This document shows, in pieces, positions 25,496-35,414 of a DNA stretch of 64,000 bases; the first letter of the stretch is position 1, and the number at the start of each line of letters is the position of its first letter. The stretch is from Azospirillum oryzae (GTDB taxonomy: Bacteria > Pseudomonadota > Alphaproteobacteria > Azospirillales > Azospirillaceae): positions 774,590 through 838,589 of the forward strand of contig NZ_VTTM01000002.1 in the NCBI RefSeq assembly GCF_008364795.1, in the 5' to 3' direction. A program made the position numbers and the translations under genes. Under the pieces are notes generated by a model. It did no database searches, was not told the DNA's origin, and saw only the letters and a program-made list of their open reading frames with translations.

Positions 25496-26005
25496 ATGTA
25501 CATTCCGAAGATTTCCACCCTCCGCCGGGAACCCCTCTGGCGGGACAAGCAAGGCGTTACCGTGGCCGCTATGGCGGAACGCTGGCGTATAGCCGATTCC
25601 ACCCTGAGGGCGCTCTTGGATCACCACGGGTTCCTAGAGACGGTGCCCTATGGCGGACAACAGCGAAGGGCACTGGTGCCGGACAATGTGTTCCATGCTG
25701 AGTACGGACATAATGTCATCCCCGGTAAGGGGTCAGGGGTATTCCAGGGGGATAAATCAACAATCATCTTCCCTGTCTTCTATGAAGAGGTGTTGGATAA
25801 TATCTGGTGGTGTCTGGACTACCCAGGGATCACTGAAGCGGTTTCCAACATTGATAATAAGAAGTGGCGATTGAACTATCTCATTAGCGACCATGGATAC
25901 CTACCGAATACCGAAATAGCCTTGCTGTCCGGTTATACGGTTAATGGTGTGTCCGTAGCGAGGCTTCGGAGGCAGGGGGAGCAAAGGGAGATGTTGGTAG
26001 CCTGA
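25496..26005 (+). CDS. Unknown protein with possible helix-turn-helix
   Basis: A 169-residue protein. Residues 20-45 (VTVAAMAERWRIADSTLRALLDHHGF) look like a helix-turn-helix followed by a wing-like segment, as in small phage regulators; the C-terminus has a second such stretch (NTEIALLSGYTVNGVSVARLRRQG). The middle contains FYEEVLDNIWWCLDYPGI. ATG 25496 has AAGGAC 11 bases upstream; the frame is open further upstream. I do not recognise a family. Its place beside antirepressor remnants suggests phage-derived regulation of the element, which is inference. Confidence 0.6.
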   Translation: MYIPKISTLRREPLWRDKQGVTVAAMAERWRIADSTLRALLDHHGFLETVPYGGQQRRALVPDNVFHAEYGHNVIPGKGSGVFQGDKSTIIFPVFYEEVLDNIWWCLDYPGITEAVSNIDNKKWRLNYLISDHGYLPNTEIALLSGYTVNGVSVARLRRQGEQREMLVA

Positions 26006-26042
26006 GGGCTATAATAACTTACGAACCAACTTTTCCCCTCAG

Positions 26043-26441
26043 TCACTCCAACGCCACCAAGGCCGCATTGTCCGCAGCAGGCCGCAGGGCTTCAGTGAAG
26101 GTCTGGAGCACCTGAAACGCTGTTGCAGCCGACACCAGATCACTGCGGCGATACGCAGCGAACACCTGGGCCAAGGTAGCCCGAACCTCCTTCGCCTTTT
26201 CCGTCCGGGAGAACATGGCGACCAGAAGGGTCTGTTCTTTGTTCAGGTAGAAGGCTGTTATGGGGCGGCCACCGCGAGGACCGCGGTTTGCAGTCATCGC
26301 CTGCAAACTCCCGAAACCCTCTAGCTCGGCCCGGTTCGGCCAAATCACGTCACTGCGAATGTTCGTCGGTCGGGCCATACCACGGGCTGCCGCAGGCGCT
26401 ATGGGTTGCGGGGCAACTCCCCAAAACCCCGAAGCTGTCAA
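26043..26441 (-). pseudogene. Phage antirepressor (Rha-like) fragment
   Basis: Residues 22-110 contain GPRGGRPITAFYLNKEQTLLVAMFSRTEKAKEVRATL, characteristic of the C-terminal part of the Rha domain of phage regulatory proteins. The expected N-terminal DNA-binding half is missing and neither start candidate (26441, 26378) has a ribosome site, so this is treated as a truncated remnant. It converges with the gene at 25496-26005, with 37 bases between stops. Confidence 0.55.
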
Positions 26442-26559
26442 ACTCTGATACGCTTGCTGGGGTTTATCGGCTGTGCCGAGATAATCCCAATGCCTTCAAT
26501 CACTGCCGTGTTCGGTGAAACCGTGGTCGGGATACCCGCTTGCTTGGTCAGTAACACGG

Positions 26560-26700
26560 CTTACGGCTTGTTCAGATAGTAGGCCGTAGCCGAGCGCCCT
26601 CCTTGGGCACCGGAGGTTTGCGGCACTGTGGCGCAAACTCCAGGCTCGGCCACGCAGCCCGGATTTGTTCGTACCGTGCGAATAACCCTGAGATGGGCCA
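26560..26700 (-). pseudogene. Second decayed Rha-like fragment
   Basis: On the minus strand one frame reads AQGGRSATAYYLNK, nearly the same motif as GPRGGRPITAFYLNK of the neighbouring fragment, while the preceding IRAAWPSLEFAP lies in another frame. It looks like a frameshifted paralogue. The rest of the 26442-26952 interval shows no gene. Confidence 0.4.
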
Positions 26701-26952
26701 ATGGGACTTCGTGCGGCTTGATAAGCTTACGAATGTCGCGGGGCCTCCGCGTACCGTGGCAGTACGCAAGGGACCGAACGCCTGCACAGCCTCTTCGTGG
26801 TTGCTGATCAGTCGCCGGATTTGGATGGACAGCATCCGAATGACAGCCAAGGTTTGCGTTCTAAGGACGCAAAATGCCAATATTGATCCGACCTGGGAGC
26901 ATCGGCGCCAATCACCACCTTTTCACGGACCGCGTGAAAAACCTGAATGCCC

Positions 26953-27473
26953 CTACAGGATTGTTGTCGTGGTCAAGCTCTCGTCAGGAAGCCCATGGGC
27001 GAGTCGCAGAAGGCCCTTAGCGTGTGCGTGGCTACATTGGTGGCGGCGATGGTTGGGCCGCTGTAGCAAGTCCCTGAGGGCGCCTAGGAGCCTCCCCTTC
27101 ACCCCCATCACATAGCCGCCCTCCTTGCGGATCGCAGGCAACACGTCCCGCGTTACCCGATCCTGAAACTTTCGGGCCTCGGGCTTGTCCGAACACATCA
27201 CCATTCGGTAAAGGCCCGCCTCTGAAACCACGGTAAGCCCACGGGTCGGCCAAACATGTATCGGATCTATGTTTGACCGGGGGACCACACACTTTTCATC
27301 GGCGGAAATGCCGCGGGTGTAGGTTCCCGCGTCTGCATGAACTTCAGGCCAAGGTAATAGGCCACATCCTGCCCTACGAACCAAGGCGCCACGTCGATTT
27401 CAACGGTGCGGATGCTGATCGGGCCGGCGGAAGCTGGGAACACGAAGCTGTGAACGTTGGTCATGGTCGGCAT
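26953..27473 (-). pseudogene. BRO-N family antirepressor, frameshifted
   Basis: The BRO N-terminal domain is split between two frames. The first (from 27473) reads TVEIDVAPWFVGQDVAYYLGLKF; the second resumes with RGISADEKCVV and continues LTVVSEAGLYRMVM and KFQDRVTRDVLPAIRKEGGY, the conserved end of BRO-N. The shift of one base lies near 27320. After the domain the protein has no recognisable C-terminal part. BRO proteins act as phage antirepressors or DNA-binding regulators; this copy is presumably inactive unless the frameshift is a sequencing error. Confidence 0.65.
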
Positions 27474-27729
27474 GGGGCCAACATCAACCGCATTGACCTT
27501 TAGCCCCTACTTGCGAAGTGCCTTTTCCAAGAGGGCCAGGGGCTGTGGGTTCCATCTGGAGTCCCCAGCCTTCTCGTTGCTGATCCAGGCCCACCGGGAG
27601 CCGCAGCAACGCCCGCTGAGTCGTTCGGGCTGGTGTCGGCTGCATCGGTAGCGGTCAGGGCAACTCGCACCAGGGCGCCCATCCGAGAGGCATTCCATGG
27701 GCATGGAGAGAGGCGCCAATAGCCGCAAA
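27474..27729. other. No gene recognised near the right end of the element
   Basis: Short open frames exist on the minus strand (for example ending LALLEKALRK at 27507) but none has a ribosome site or a family signature. Composition is host-like. It may hold remnants of the module that carried the BRO gene. Confidence 0.4.
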
Positions 27730-27760
27730 GAAAAAAGGCCCCCCGGTTTCCCAGGGAGCC
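27730..27760 (-). terminator. Terminator serving the rebuilt glnA, supplied by the element
   Basis: On the minus strand GGCTCCC, a 10-base loop, GGGGGCC and TTTTTT; the 7-bp stem has one wobble. It lies 77 bases beyond the glnA stop and inside the element, and so replaces the native terminator that was displaced to 19815-19852. Confidence 0.7.
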
Positions 27761-27769
27761 TCTTGACTG

Positions 27770-27790
27770 GGTACACCGGGCCGGTACACC
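27770..27790. repeat. Right pair of GGTACACC repeats (putative integrase arm sites)
   Basis: GGTACACC at 27770-27777 and 27783-27790, the same 13-base pitch as the left pair at 20003 and 20016, and 58 bases from the att core. The symmetry about the two att sites supports an arm-site role. Confidence 0.65.
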
Positions 27791-27835
27791 CTCCGTTTCC
27801 GAAGTGATGAAAGGCCCAGCGTTTCCAACGACCAA

Positions 27836-27882
27836 ATCAAACCGAGTAGTACATCTTGTACTCGATCGGGTGCGGCATGGTC
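27836..27882. repeat. attR, 47-bp copy within glnA
   Basis: Identical to 19908-19954. It covers the final glnA codons and stop, so integration leaves the protein unchanged. Core inverted repeat AGTAC-ATCTT-GTACT at 27848-27862. Confidence 0.9.
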
Positions 27883-29246
27883 TCGAAGGCCATCATCTCT
27901 TCCGTGCGGAGGTCGATGTAGCCGTCGATCATGTCTTGCGAGAAGACATCGCCCTTGCGCAGGAACTCGTTGTCCTCGCGCAGAGAGTTCAGGGCTTCGC
28001 GGAGCGAGCCGCAGACGGTCGGGACCTTGGCCAGCTCTTCCGGCGGCAGGTCGTACAGGTTCTTGTCCATCGCGTCGCCAGGATGGATCTTGTTCTGGAT
28101 GCCGTCCAGGCCGGCCATCAGCATGGCGGCGAAGGCCAGGTACGGGTTGGCCGACGGATCCGGGAAGCGGACCTCGACGCGCTTGCCCTTCGGCGAGGCG
28201 ACGTACGGGATGCGGCAGGAGGCCGAACGGTTGCGGGCCGAGTAGGCCAGCAGCACCGGAGCCTCATAGCCCGGGACCAGACGCTTGTAGCTGTTGGTCG
28301 ACGGGTTGGTGAAGGCGTTCAGCGCCTTGGCGTGCTTGATGATGCCGCCGATGTAGTACAGCGCCAGCTCCGACAGGTCGGCGTACTGGTTGCCGGCGAA
28401 CAGCGGCTGGCCGTCCTTCCAGATCGACTGGTGGCAGTGCATGCCCGAACCGTTGTCGCCGAAGACCGGCTTCGGCATGAAGGTCGCGGTCTTGCCGTAG
28501 GCGTGGGCGACGTTGTGCACCACGTACTTGTAGTACTGCATGTTGTCGCCGGTGCGGACCAGCGTGTCGAACTTGATGCCCAGCTCGTGCTGGGCGGCGG
28601 CCACCTCGTGGTGGTGCTTCTCGACCGGAACGCCCATCTCGGCCAGGACGCTCAGCATCTCGGCGCGCAGGTCGTTGCAGCTGTCGACCGGAGCGACCGG
28701 GAAGTAGCCGCCCTTGGTGCCCGGGCGGTGGCCCAGGTTGCCGTCCTCATAGTCCTTGCCCGACGAGTAGGAACCCTCGTCCGAAGCGAACTCGTACGAC
28801 ACCTTGTTCATGTCGACGGAGTACTTCACGTCGTCGAACACGAAGAACTCGGCTTCCGGACCGAAGAAGACGGTGTCGCCGATGCCGGCCGACGCCGTGT
28901 ACTTCTCGGCGGCCTTGGCGATGCCGCGCGGGCAGCGGGCGTAGGCGCCGCCAGTGCCCGGATCATAGACGTCGCAGAGGATGTTCAGCGTCGGCTGGGC
29001 GGCGAACGGATCCATCACGGCCGTCGTCGGGTCCAGCTTCAGGATCATGTCCGACTCTTCGATGCCCTTCCAGCCGGCGATCGAGGAACCGTCGAACATG
29101 ATGCCGTCTTCGAACACGTCTTCGTCGATGGTCGAGACGTGCTGGGCCGTGTGGTGCAGCTTGCCGCGCGGGTCGGTGAAGCGCAGGTCCACGTACTTGA
29201 CGTCGTGTTCCTTGATCAGGTCGAAGACCTTGCTGATGTCGGACAT
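27837..29246 (-). CDS. glnA: Glutamine synthetase type I
   Basis: A 469-residue GSI that makes glutamine from glutamate, ammonia and ATP. Signature regions are [40 protein letters not shown] and [11 protein letters not shown]. Tyr398 in NLYDLPPEE is the adenylylation site, so the enzyme is of the GlnE-regulated type. ATG 29246 is chosen because the family N-terminus ([22 protein letters not shown]) starts there, with AAAGAGA just upstream. glnB is 304 bases upstream in the same direction. The last 14 codons are inside the attachment site of the element, and the terminator now used is the element's. Confidence 0.97.
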   Translation of the reverse strand: MSDISKVFDLIKEHDVKYVDLRFTDPRGKLHHTAQHVSTIDEDVFEDGIMFDGSSIAGWKGIEESDMILKLDPTTAVMDPFAAQPTLNILCDVYDPGTGGAYARCPRGIAKAAEKYTASAGIGDTVFFGPEAEFFVFDDVKYSVDMNKVSYEFASDEGSYSSGKDYEDGNLGHRPGTKGGYFPVAPVDSCNDLRAEMLSVLAEMGVPVEKHHHEVAAAQHELGIKFDTLVRTGDNMQYYKYVVHNVAHAYGKTATFMPKPVFGDNGSGMHCHQSIWKDGQPLFAGNQYADLSELALYYIGGIIKHAKALNAFTNPSTNSYKRLVPGYEAPVLLAYSARNRSASCRIPYVASPKGKRVEVRFPDPSANPYLAFAAMLMAGLDGIQNKIHPGDAMDKNLYDLPPEELAKVPTVCGSLREALNSLREDNEFLRKGDVFSQDMIDGYIDLRTEEMMAFETMPHPIEYKMYYSV

Positions 29247-29348
29247 GTCTCTTTTTCCACGCTTTAAGAGGGTTGGATCCCGCTGCGTCAAGCCGCTGCC
29301 CAGGCCCCTTCGGGGCCCTGGCGGCGGAGGGCGGCGCTCGCGGCGGAC

Positions 29349-29377
29349 GTTATCTCACGCCTTTCTTCCCCGCACAA
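29349..29377 (-). promoter_or_regulatory. Candidate sigma-70 promoter of glnA in the glnB-glnA gap
   Basis: On the minus strand TTGTGC (29377-29372), 17 bases, GATAAC (29354-29349). It would give glnA its own transcript in addition to glnBA readthrough, as reported for Azospirillum. The leader also holds a GGGGCC-rich hairpin near 29296-29317. Confidence 0.45.
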
Positions 29378-29550
29378 CGCGCCAACCCAAAAAGTCGCAC
29401 GTTCGCCATAGGCGGCCATCGGCCGTTCGGCGAGGTGTGCGGCCGGGGCCGGCATGAGGTGATGGGGAAAGCGGCGCATGTTGGCGGATTCTGGTCGGGA
29501 GGGTGCCGGTCGGAAGGAAGGAGCCGGTGGACGATGCTATCCGGGCGCGA

Positions 29551-30174
<624 letters not shown>

Positions 30175-30256
30175 TCATTTTTCGTGAAAAAGGTGCTTGA
30201 CCGGAAAGCCGAGCTGGAGGATAACGCGGCTCCCGACGGCGGAAACGCTGACGGCG

Positions 30257-30332
30257 GCGGTGGTAGCTCAGTTGGTAGAGCCCTCGGTTGTGGTCCGAGT
30301 GGTCGTGGGTTCGAGTCCCATCCATCGCCCCA
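30257..30332 (+). tRNA. tRNA-His(GTG)
   Basis: Cloverleaf with acceptor GCGGTGG / CCATCGC, D-arm GCTC/GAGC, anticodon stem CTCGG/CCGAG around loop TTGTGGT (anticodon GTG), T-arm with TTCGAGT, discriminator C and encoded CCA. A G at 30256 can serve as the G-1 that pairs with C73, the identity element of His tRNA. Confidence 0.97.
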
Positions 30333-30524
30333 TCTTCCCTTTTCTTTCTTCCGAAAATCCGTTCTTCTTATCGTCCGCACGGCTGATTGGCCGTTTCGCG
30401 GGCGTTCATGCTTGTCTGCATCGTGCTTTCCAGGCAAAGACGCTGCCCACGGGTAGAGTGGGGGCGCGAATGTTCGCCCTAGAGAGTTGGCCCGCAAGGG
30501 AAGGCAGCGCCGGGGGAATGGGGG

Positions 30525-31988
30525 ATGGATGAGCTTCTGTCCGTCGCGGAGATGTATCGGGCCGACCAGATGGCCATTGCCGCCGGGGTGCCCGGCCCGG
30601 CCCTGATGGAGGCCGCCGGCGCCGCCGTGGTCCGCGCCGTGTGCGAGCGCTGGGCGCCGCACCCGACGGCCGTGCTCTGCGGTCCCGGCAACAATGGCGG
30701 CGACGGCTTCGTCATCGCCCGGCTTCTTCTGGAGGCGGGCTGGCCGGTGAGGCTGGCCCTGCTCGGCACGCGTTCGGCGCTGACCGGCGATGCGGCGGTC
30801 GCGGCGGAGCGCTGGCCTGGCCCGATCGAGGCGGCCGATCCCTACATCCTCAAGGGCAACCCCCTGGTCATCGATGCGCTGTTCGGCGCCGGCCTGTCCC
30901 GGCCGCTCGACGGCCTCGCCCGCGCGATCGTCGAGGCGATGGAAGGTCGCACCGTCGTCGCCGTCGATGTGCCGAGCGGCCTTCACGGCGACAGTGGCCG
31001 GGTGCTTGGTGCCGCTCCGCAAGCGGCGCTGACCGTCACCTTCTTCCGCCGCAAGCCCGGACATGTGCTGCTGCCCGGCCGCACGCTGTGCGGCGAAGTA
31101 GTGGTCGCCGACATCGGCATCCCGGAGCGGGTGCTGGACGGCATCGCCCCGCAGACCGCGGTGAACGAGCCCTCGCTGTGGCACCACCGCTTCCCCTGGC
31201 CTACGCTGGACGGCCACAAATATGCGCGCGGCCATGCCGTGGTGCTGGGCGGCGCGCGGATGACCGGCGCGGCACGTCTGGCCTCGGTCGCGGCATTGCG
31301 CGCCGGCGCCGGGCTGGTCACCATCGCCTGCCCGCCGGAAGCGTTCCCCATCTATGCCGCCGGATGCGCCAGCGTGATCGTCGATCCGCTGGAGGATGAC
31401 GGCGCGTTCGCCCGGCTGTTGAAGGACCCGCGCAAGAACGCGGTGCTGATCGGTCCGGGGGCGGGCAGGGGGGCGCAGACCCGCGCCGCGGTGATGTCCG
31501 CGCTGGACGCGCGCCGGGCCTGCGTCCTGGATGCCGACGCGCTGACCAGCTTCGCCGAGTCGGCCGACGAGCTTCTCGACCGGCTCGACAAGCGCTGCGT
31601 CCTCACCCCGCATGAGGGGGAATTCGCCCGGCTGTTCGGCGATTCGGTCGGCATGGACGGCGACAAGCTGTCGCGGGTGCGGGCCGCCGCCGCGCGGTCT
31701 GGCGCGGTCGTCGTCCTCAAGGGAGCGGATACGGTGGTCGCCGCCCCCGATGGCCGCGCCGTGGTGAATGTCAACGCACCGCCCGATCTGGCGACCGCCG
31801 GCACCGGCGACGTGCTGGCCGGCATCGTCCTGGGCTTGCTGGCGCAGGGAATGGATGGGTTCGAAGCCGCCTGCACCGCCGTCTGGCTGCATGGGGAGGC
31901 AGCGCGTGCGCTCGGCCCCGGCCTGATCTCCGACGATCTGGCGGGGGCGCTGCCCGGCGTTCTGAAGGCGCTGAAGGCGCAGGGTTGA
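30525..31988 (+). CDS. nnr: Bifunctional NAD(P)H-hydrate epimerase / ADP-dependent NAD(P)H-hydrate dehydratase
   Basis: A 487-residue fusion that repairs damaged (hydrated) NADH and NADPH. Residues 1-210 form the NnrE epimerase (CGPGNNGGDGFVIARLL, VIDALFGAGLSRPLDG, AVDVPSGLHGDSG); residues about 225-485 form the NnrD dehydratase of ribokinase fold (GARMTGAARLASVAALRAGAGLV, VLIGPGAGRG, CVLTPHEGEFARLFG, DLATAGTGDVLAGIV). ATG 30525 follows GGGGGA-type sequence directly. In several genomes, including Azospirillum, this gene is near glnB-glnA. Complete and typical. Confidence 0.95.
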   Translation: MDELLSVAEMYRADQMAIAAGVPGPALMEAAGAAVVRAVCERWAPHPTAVLCGPGNNGGDGFVIARLLLEAGWPVRLALLGTRSALTGDAAVAAERWPGPIEAADPYILKGNPLVIDALFGAGLSRPLDGLARAIVEAMEGRTVVAVDVPSGLHGDSGRVLGAAPQAALTVTFFRRKPGHVLLPGRTLCGEVVVADIGIPERVLDGIAPQTAVNEPSLWHHRFPWPTLDGHKYARGHAVVLGGARMTGAARLASVAALRAGAGLVTIACPPEAFPIYAAGCASVIVDPLEDDGAFARLLKDPRKNAVLIGPGAGRGAQTRAAVMSALDARRACVLDADALTSFAESADELLDRLDKRCVLTPHEGEFARLFGDSVGMDGDKLSRVRAAAARSGAVVVLKGADTVVAAPDGRAVVNVNAPPDLATAGTGDVLAGIVLGLLAQGMDGFEAACTAVWLHGEAARALGPGLISDDLAGALPGVLKALKAQG

Positions 31989-32091
31989 GGTCTGCCAAGA
32001 CCGGACCATGGGTCGACGTCCGCGGTACCCCTGACGACGGCGTTCGCGCGCCCTCTTGCGGCGGCGCTCCGGTCGGGCCAGACTCCGGGGC

Positions 32092-33645
32092 ATGAGCGAC
32101 GCACCCGACACCACCACTCTGGAGCCTGTGCCGCCATCCCAGGCCGCGCAGCCCAATTTCTTCGACCGCGCGCTGGACAACCTGCGCACCCGCTGGCGCG
32201 AGATCGCGGCGTCGGCCCGCGGCGCCGTCGGCGCGCCGCCGCGCACCCATCTGCCGAAGGAAGACGCCGAGCGCCTCAAGGAGCAGATCGAGGCCTGCCT
32301 GGAATCGCGCGGCGGCGAGGTTTCGGCCCGCGCCCGCGCCGCCCAGCTCGGCCGCACCTATCTGGCGCTGGATCCCCAGGGTCGGCGCAACTTCCTAGTA
32401 ATGCTCGCGCGCGACTTCGACGTCGACCGCGATGCGGTGATGGACGCCATGGCGACCTTCCAGGCCGCCGCCGACCCGGTGGCGCGCGGCCATGCCGAAC
32501 GGGCGCTGCGCCGTGCGCTGGAACCGCCGCGCCTGCGGCTGCTCACCCAGTTCAACGCCCTGCCGGAAGGGGTGAAGTTCCTGGTCGACCTGCGCGCAGA
32601 ACTGATGGAGATGGCGCGCGGCGAGCCGCTGCTGCAGGCGCTGGAAGACGATCTGAAGAACCTGCTGCGGGCGTGGTTCGACGTCGGTTTTCTGGAGATG
32701 CACCGCATCACCTGGGACAGTCCTGCCTCACTGCTGGAAAAGCTCATCAAATACGAGGCTGTGCACGAGATCAGCGGCTGGCAGGACCTGAAGGACCGGC
32801 TCGATTCGGACCGGCGCTGCTTCGCCTTCTTCCACCCGCGCATGCCGCACGAGCCGTTGATCTTCGTCGAGGTGGCTCTGGTCCAGGGCATGTCGGACAA
32901 TGTGCAGGCTCTGCTCGACCCCACCGCGCCGGTCTGCGATCCCAAGAGCGCGGACAGCGCCATCTTCTATTCGATCTCCAACGCGCAGGTCGGGCTGGCC
33001 GGCATCAGCTTCGGCAATTTCCTGATCAAGCGGGTGGTCGACGGGCTGGCGACCGAGTTCCCCAACATCAAGTGCTACGCCACCTTGTCGCCGATCCCCG
33101 GTTTCCGTCGCTGGTTCGACCGGTCGCTGGACCGCGACGGCGACGCCCTGCTGACCAACACGGAGGCCGAGCGCATCGCCGAACGGCTGGCCGAGCTGGA
33201 ACAGGCCGACGATGTTGAGGCGACCACCGAAGGCGGCGTCGGTACCGACGAATCGCCGCTGCTCGTCCGCGCTGTCTCCCGTCCCGGCTGGGCGGAGGAT
33301 GAAGAGCTGCAGAAGCAGCTGCGCGGCCCGCTGATGCGGATGTGCGTCCATTACCTGACAAGTGTGCAGGAGGCGAGGGGGCATGGTCGTGCCCGCGCGC
33401 TCGACCCGGTGGCGCATTTCCACCTGACCAACGGCGCGCGGATGGAGCGGTTGAACTGGCTGGCCGACCGCTCGGCCAAGGGGCTGAAGCAGTCGCTGGG
33501 AATGATGATCAACTACCGCTACCGGCTGGGCGAGATCGACGCCAATCACGAGGCCTACACCGGCGAGGGACGCATCATCACCTCGTCCGCGGTGCGGTCC
33601 CTGGACAAGGCGGGGAGCAAGGCGGCGGGAAAGGCCGGCGGCTGA
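32092..33645 (+). CDS. Malonyl-CoA decarboxylase
   Basis: A 517-residue MCD that converts malonyl-CoA to acetyl-CoA. Residues about 85-175 form the N-terminal helical oligomerisation domain; the rest is the GNAT-like catalytic domain. Recognised segments: WDSPASLLEKLIKYEAVHEISGWQDLKDRL, CFAFFHPRMPHEPLIFVEVAL, FYSISNAQVGLAGISFGNFLIKRV, FATLSPIPGFRRW-like (CYATLSPIPGFRRWF), and DPVAHFHLTNGARMERLNWLADRSAKGLKQS, with the catalytic Ser/His segment. ATG 32092 begins the conserved protein; a GTG at 32056 would add 12 Arg-rich residues. No mat or mdc genes are adjacent. Confidence 0.95.
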   Translation: MSDAPDTTTLEPVPPSQAAQPNFFDRALDNLRTRWREIAASARGAVGAPPRTHLPKEDAERLKEQIEACLESRGGEVSARARAAQLGRTYLALDPQGRRNFLVMLARDFDVDRDAVMDAMATFQAAADPVARGHAERALRRALEPPRLRLLTQFNALPEGVKFLVDLRAELMEMARGEPLLQALEDDLKNLLRAWFDVGFLEMHRITWDSPASLLEKLIKYEAVHEISGWQDLKDRLDSDRRCFAFFHPRMPHEPLIFVEVALVQGMSDNVQALLDPTAPVCDPKSADSAIFYSISNAQVGLAGISFGNFLIKRVVDGLATEFPNIKCYATLSPIPGFRRWFDRSLDRDGDALLTNTEAERIAERLAELEQADDVEATTEGGVGTDESPLLVRAVSRPGWAEDEELQKQLRGPLMRMCVHYLTSVQEARGHGRARALDPVAHFHLTNGARMERLNWLADRSAKGLKQSLGMMINYRYRLGEIDANHEAYTGEGRIITSSAVRSLDKAGSKAAGKAGG

Positions 33646-33782
33646 CGCGAACAGAGCGGGCCTCACTCTCTTGAGTGGGGCCATTTTGCCTGTTTGCTTC
33701 CGGCGCGCTGTGCTATAGACCGGACTTCGCCGGCGGTCCGGCGGGTGTTTGCGCACCCGTCGCGGCTGCCTTTGCCATGAAC

Positions 33783-33867
<85 letters not shown>

Positions 33868-33958
33868 TGGCAACACCTTGGACCGCATGGACAACACGGA
33901 TTCGGGCCGCCCGGACGGGCGCCGCCGGGCCGGAACAACGAGATAGGCTTTCGTTCCG

Positions 33959-35302
33959 ATGAACATCACCGAGACCAGCACCGACGGCCTCAAGCGCGAA
34001 TTTCAGGTCGTCATTTCCGCCAAGGACATCGAAGAGAAGGTGAACGGCAAGCTGGAAGAGCTGCGCCGCACGGTCCAGCTGCCGGGCTTCCGTCCGGGCA
34101 AGGTGCCGGTCACCGTGATCAAGCAGCGCTATTTCGGCGGCGTGCTGTCCGAGGTGCTGGAGGACGCCATCTCCGACAGCTCGCGCCAGGCGCTGAGCGA
34201 GCGCGGGCTGCGCGTCGCCCTGCAGCCGAAGATCGAGGTCGAGAAGTACGAGGACGGCGGCGACCTCACCTACAAGATGGCGGTCGAGCTGCTGCCGGAC
34301 GTCGAGCCGGGCGACTTCTCGGGCATCGAGCTGGAGAAGCCGGTCGCCGAGGTCACCGACGAGTCGGTGGAAGAGGCGCTGACCCGTCTGGCCTCGGCCC
34401 ACTCGACCCAGGCCCCGGTCACCGAGGACCGCGCCGCCGAGACCGGCGACATCGCCGTGATCGACTTCGCGGGCAGCGTCGACGGCGAGGCCCTGCCGGG
34501 CATGGACGGCAAGGACTATCCGCTGGAGTTGGGCGCCGGCCGCTTCGTGCCGGGCTTCGAGGAGCAGCTGGTCGGCGCCAAGGTCGGCGAGCACCGCACC
34601 GTCAACGTCACCTTCCCGGAGGACTACCCGCATGAGCGCCTGAAGGGCGCCGCGACGGTCTTCGAGGTCGACGTGAAGGAGCTGCGCAAGAACGTCCCGG
34701 CCGAGGTCAATGACGAACTCGCCAAGGAGTTCGGCATGGAGAGCCTGGAGAAGATGCGCGAAGCCATCCGCGACCGCATCAAGGGCGAGTATGACGGCCT
34801 GTCGCGCCTGCGCGTGAAGCGTCAGCTGCTCGACAAGCTGGCCGAGGCCCATTCGTTCGAGGTGCCGGCCGGCATGGTCGACATCGAGTTCGAGGGCATC
34901 TGGGCCCGCCTGCAGGAAGAGCTGAAGAACGGCACCGCCGGCGAGGACGCCAACAAGTCCGAGGACGAGCTGAAGGCCGAGTACCGCTCGATCGCCGAGC
35001 GCCGCGTCCGCCTGGGCCTGCTGCTGTCGGAAGTCGGCCGCCGCAACAACATCCAGGTCACCCAGGACGAGGTGAACCGCGCCCTGATCAACGAGGCCCG
35101 CCGCTTCCCCGGTCAGGAACGTCAGGTGTTCGAGTTCTTCAAGCAGAACCAGCAGGCGCTCGAGAACCTCCGCGCCCCGATCTTCGAGGACAAGGTCGTC
35201 GACCACATCCTGGATCAGGCCAAGGTGACCGAGAAGACCGTCAGCGTCGAAGAGCTGAGCAAGGACGAGGACGAGGCGGGCAGCGAGTCTGCGGCAGCCT
35301 AA
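33959..35302 (+). CDS. tig: Trigger factor
   Basis: A 447-residue ribosome-associated chaperone and prolyl isomerase. The ribosome-binding loop is GFRPGKVP near residue 45, the FKBP-type isomerase domain covers about 150-245 ([50 protein letters not shown]), and the helical C-terminal cradle follows, ending in an acidic tail. It opens the tig-clpP-clpX-lon order common in bacteria. A GC hairpin at 35318-35341 separates it from clpP. Confidence 0.97.
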   Translation: MNITETSTDGLKREFQVVISAKDIEEKVNGKLEELRRTVQLPGFRPGKVPVTVIKQRYFGGVLSEVLEDAISDSSRQALSERGLRVALQPKIEVEKYEDGGDLTYKMAVELLPDVEPGDFSGIELEKPVAEVTDESVEEALTRLASAHSTQAPVTEDRAAETGDIAVIDFAGSVDGEALPGMDGKDYPLELGAGRFVPGFEEQLVGAKVGEHRTVNVTFPEDYPHERLKGAATVFEVDVKELRKNVPAEVNDELAKEFGMESLEKMREAIRDRIKGEYDGLSRLRVKRQLLDKLAEAHSFEVPAGMVDIEFEGIWARLQEELKNGTAGEDANKSEDELKAEYRSIAERRVRLGLLLSEVGRRNNIQVTQDEVNRALINEARRFPGQERQVFEFFKQNQQALENLRAPIFEDKVVDHILDQAKVTEKTVSVEELSKDEDEAGSESAAA

Positions 35303-35317
35303 CTCCCCGAAAGGAGT

Positions 35318-35341
35318 GGGGGCGGACTACCATCCGCCCCC
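35318..35341 (+). terminator. Hairpin between tig and clpP
   Basis: Perfect 9-bp stem GGGGGCGGA / TCCGCCCCC with a 6-base loop, 16 bases after the tig stop. It lacks a T-tract, so it may attenuate rather than stop transcription into clpP. Confidence 0.45.
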
Positions 35342-35414
35342 AAAGGTTCCTATATGTGGTTCCGTGCCGGCAACGATCACCGGTTCAGCCAACTGCGGGG
35401 GCAGGGAAGAACAC

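Larger units (their letters stand above)
19908..27882. mobile_element. Integrative element inserted at the 3' end of glnA
   Basis: A 7928-bp unit bounded by 47-bp identical direct repeats (19908-19954 and 27836-27882). The right copy is the 3' end of the functional glnA; the left copy is the same sequence without the gene. Contents: tyrosine integrase next to the left end, serine resolvase, AT-rich ATPase and TOPRIM-like cassette resembling PARIS, an unknown DNA-binding-like protein, and decayed phage antirepressor genes. No conjugation, replication or capsid genes are visible, so it would need a helper or be a satellite-like defence island. Base composition changes several times inside, showing mosaic assembly. 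Confidence 0.9.

Noticed and set aside
30257..30332. tRNA-His as attachment site of the element
   Set aside because: The repeat boundaries lie in glnA, over 2 kb from the tRNA, and no tRNA fragment is found at the left end.
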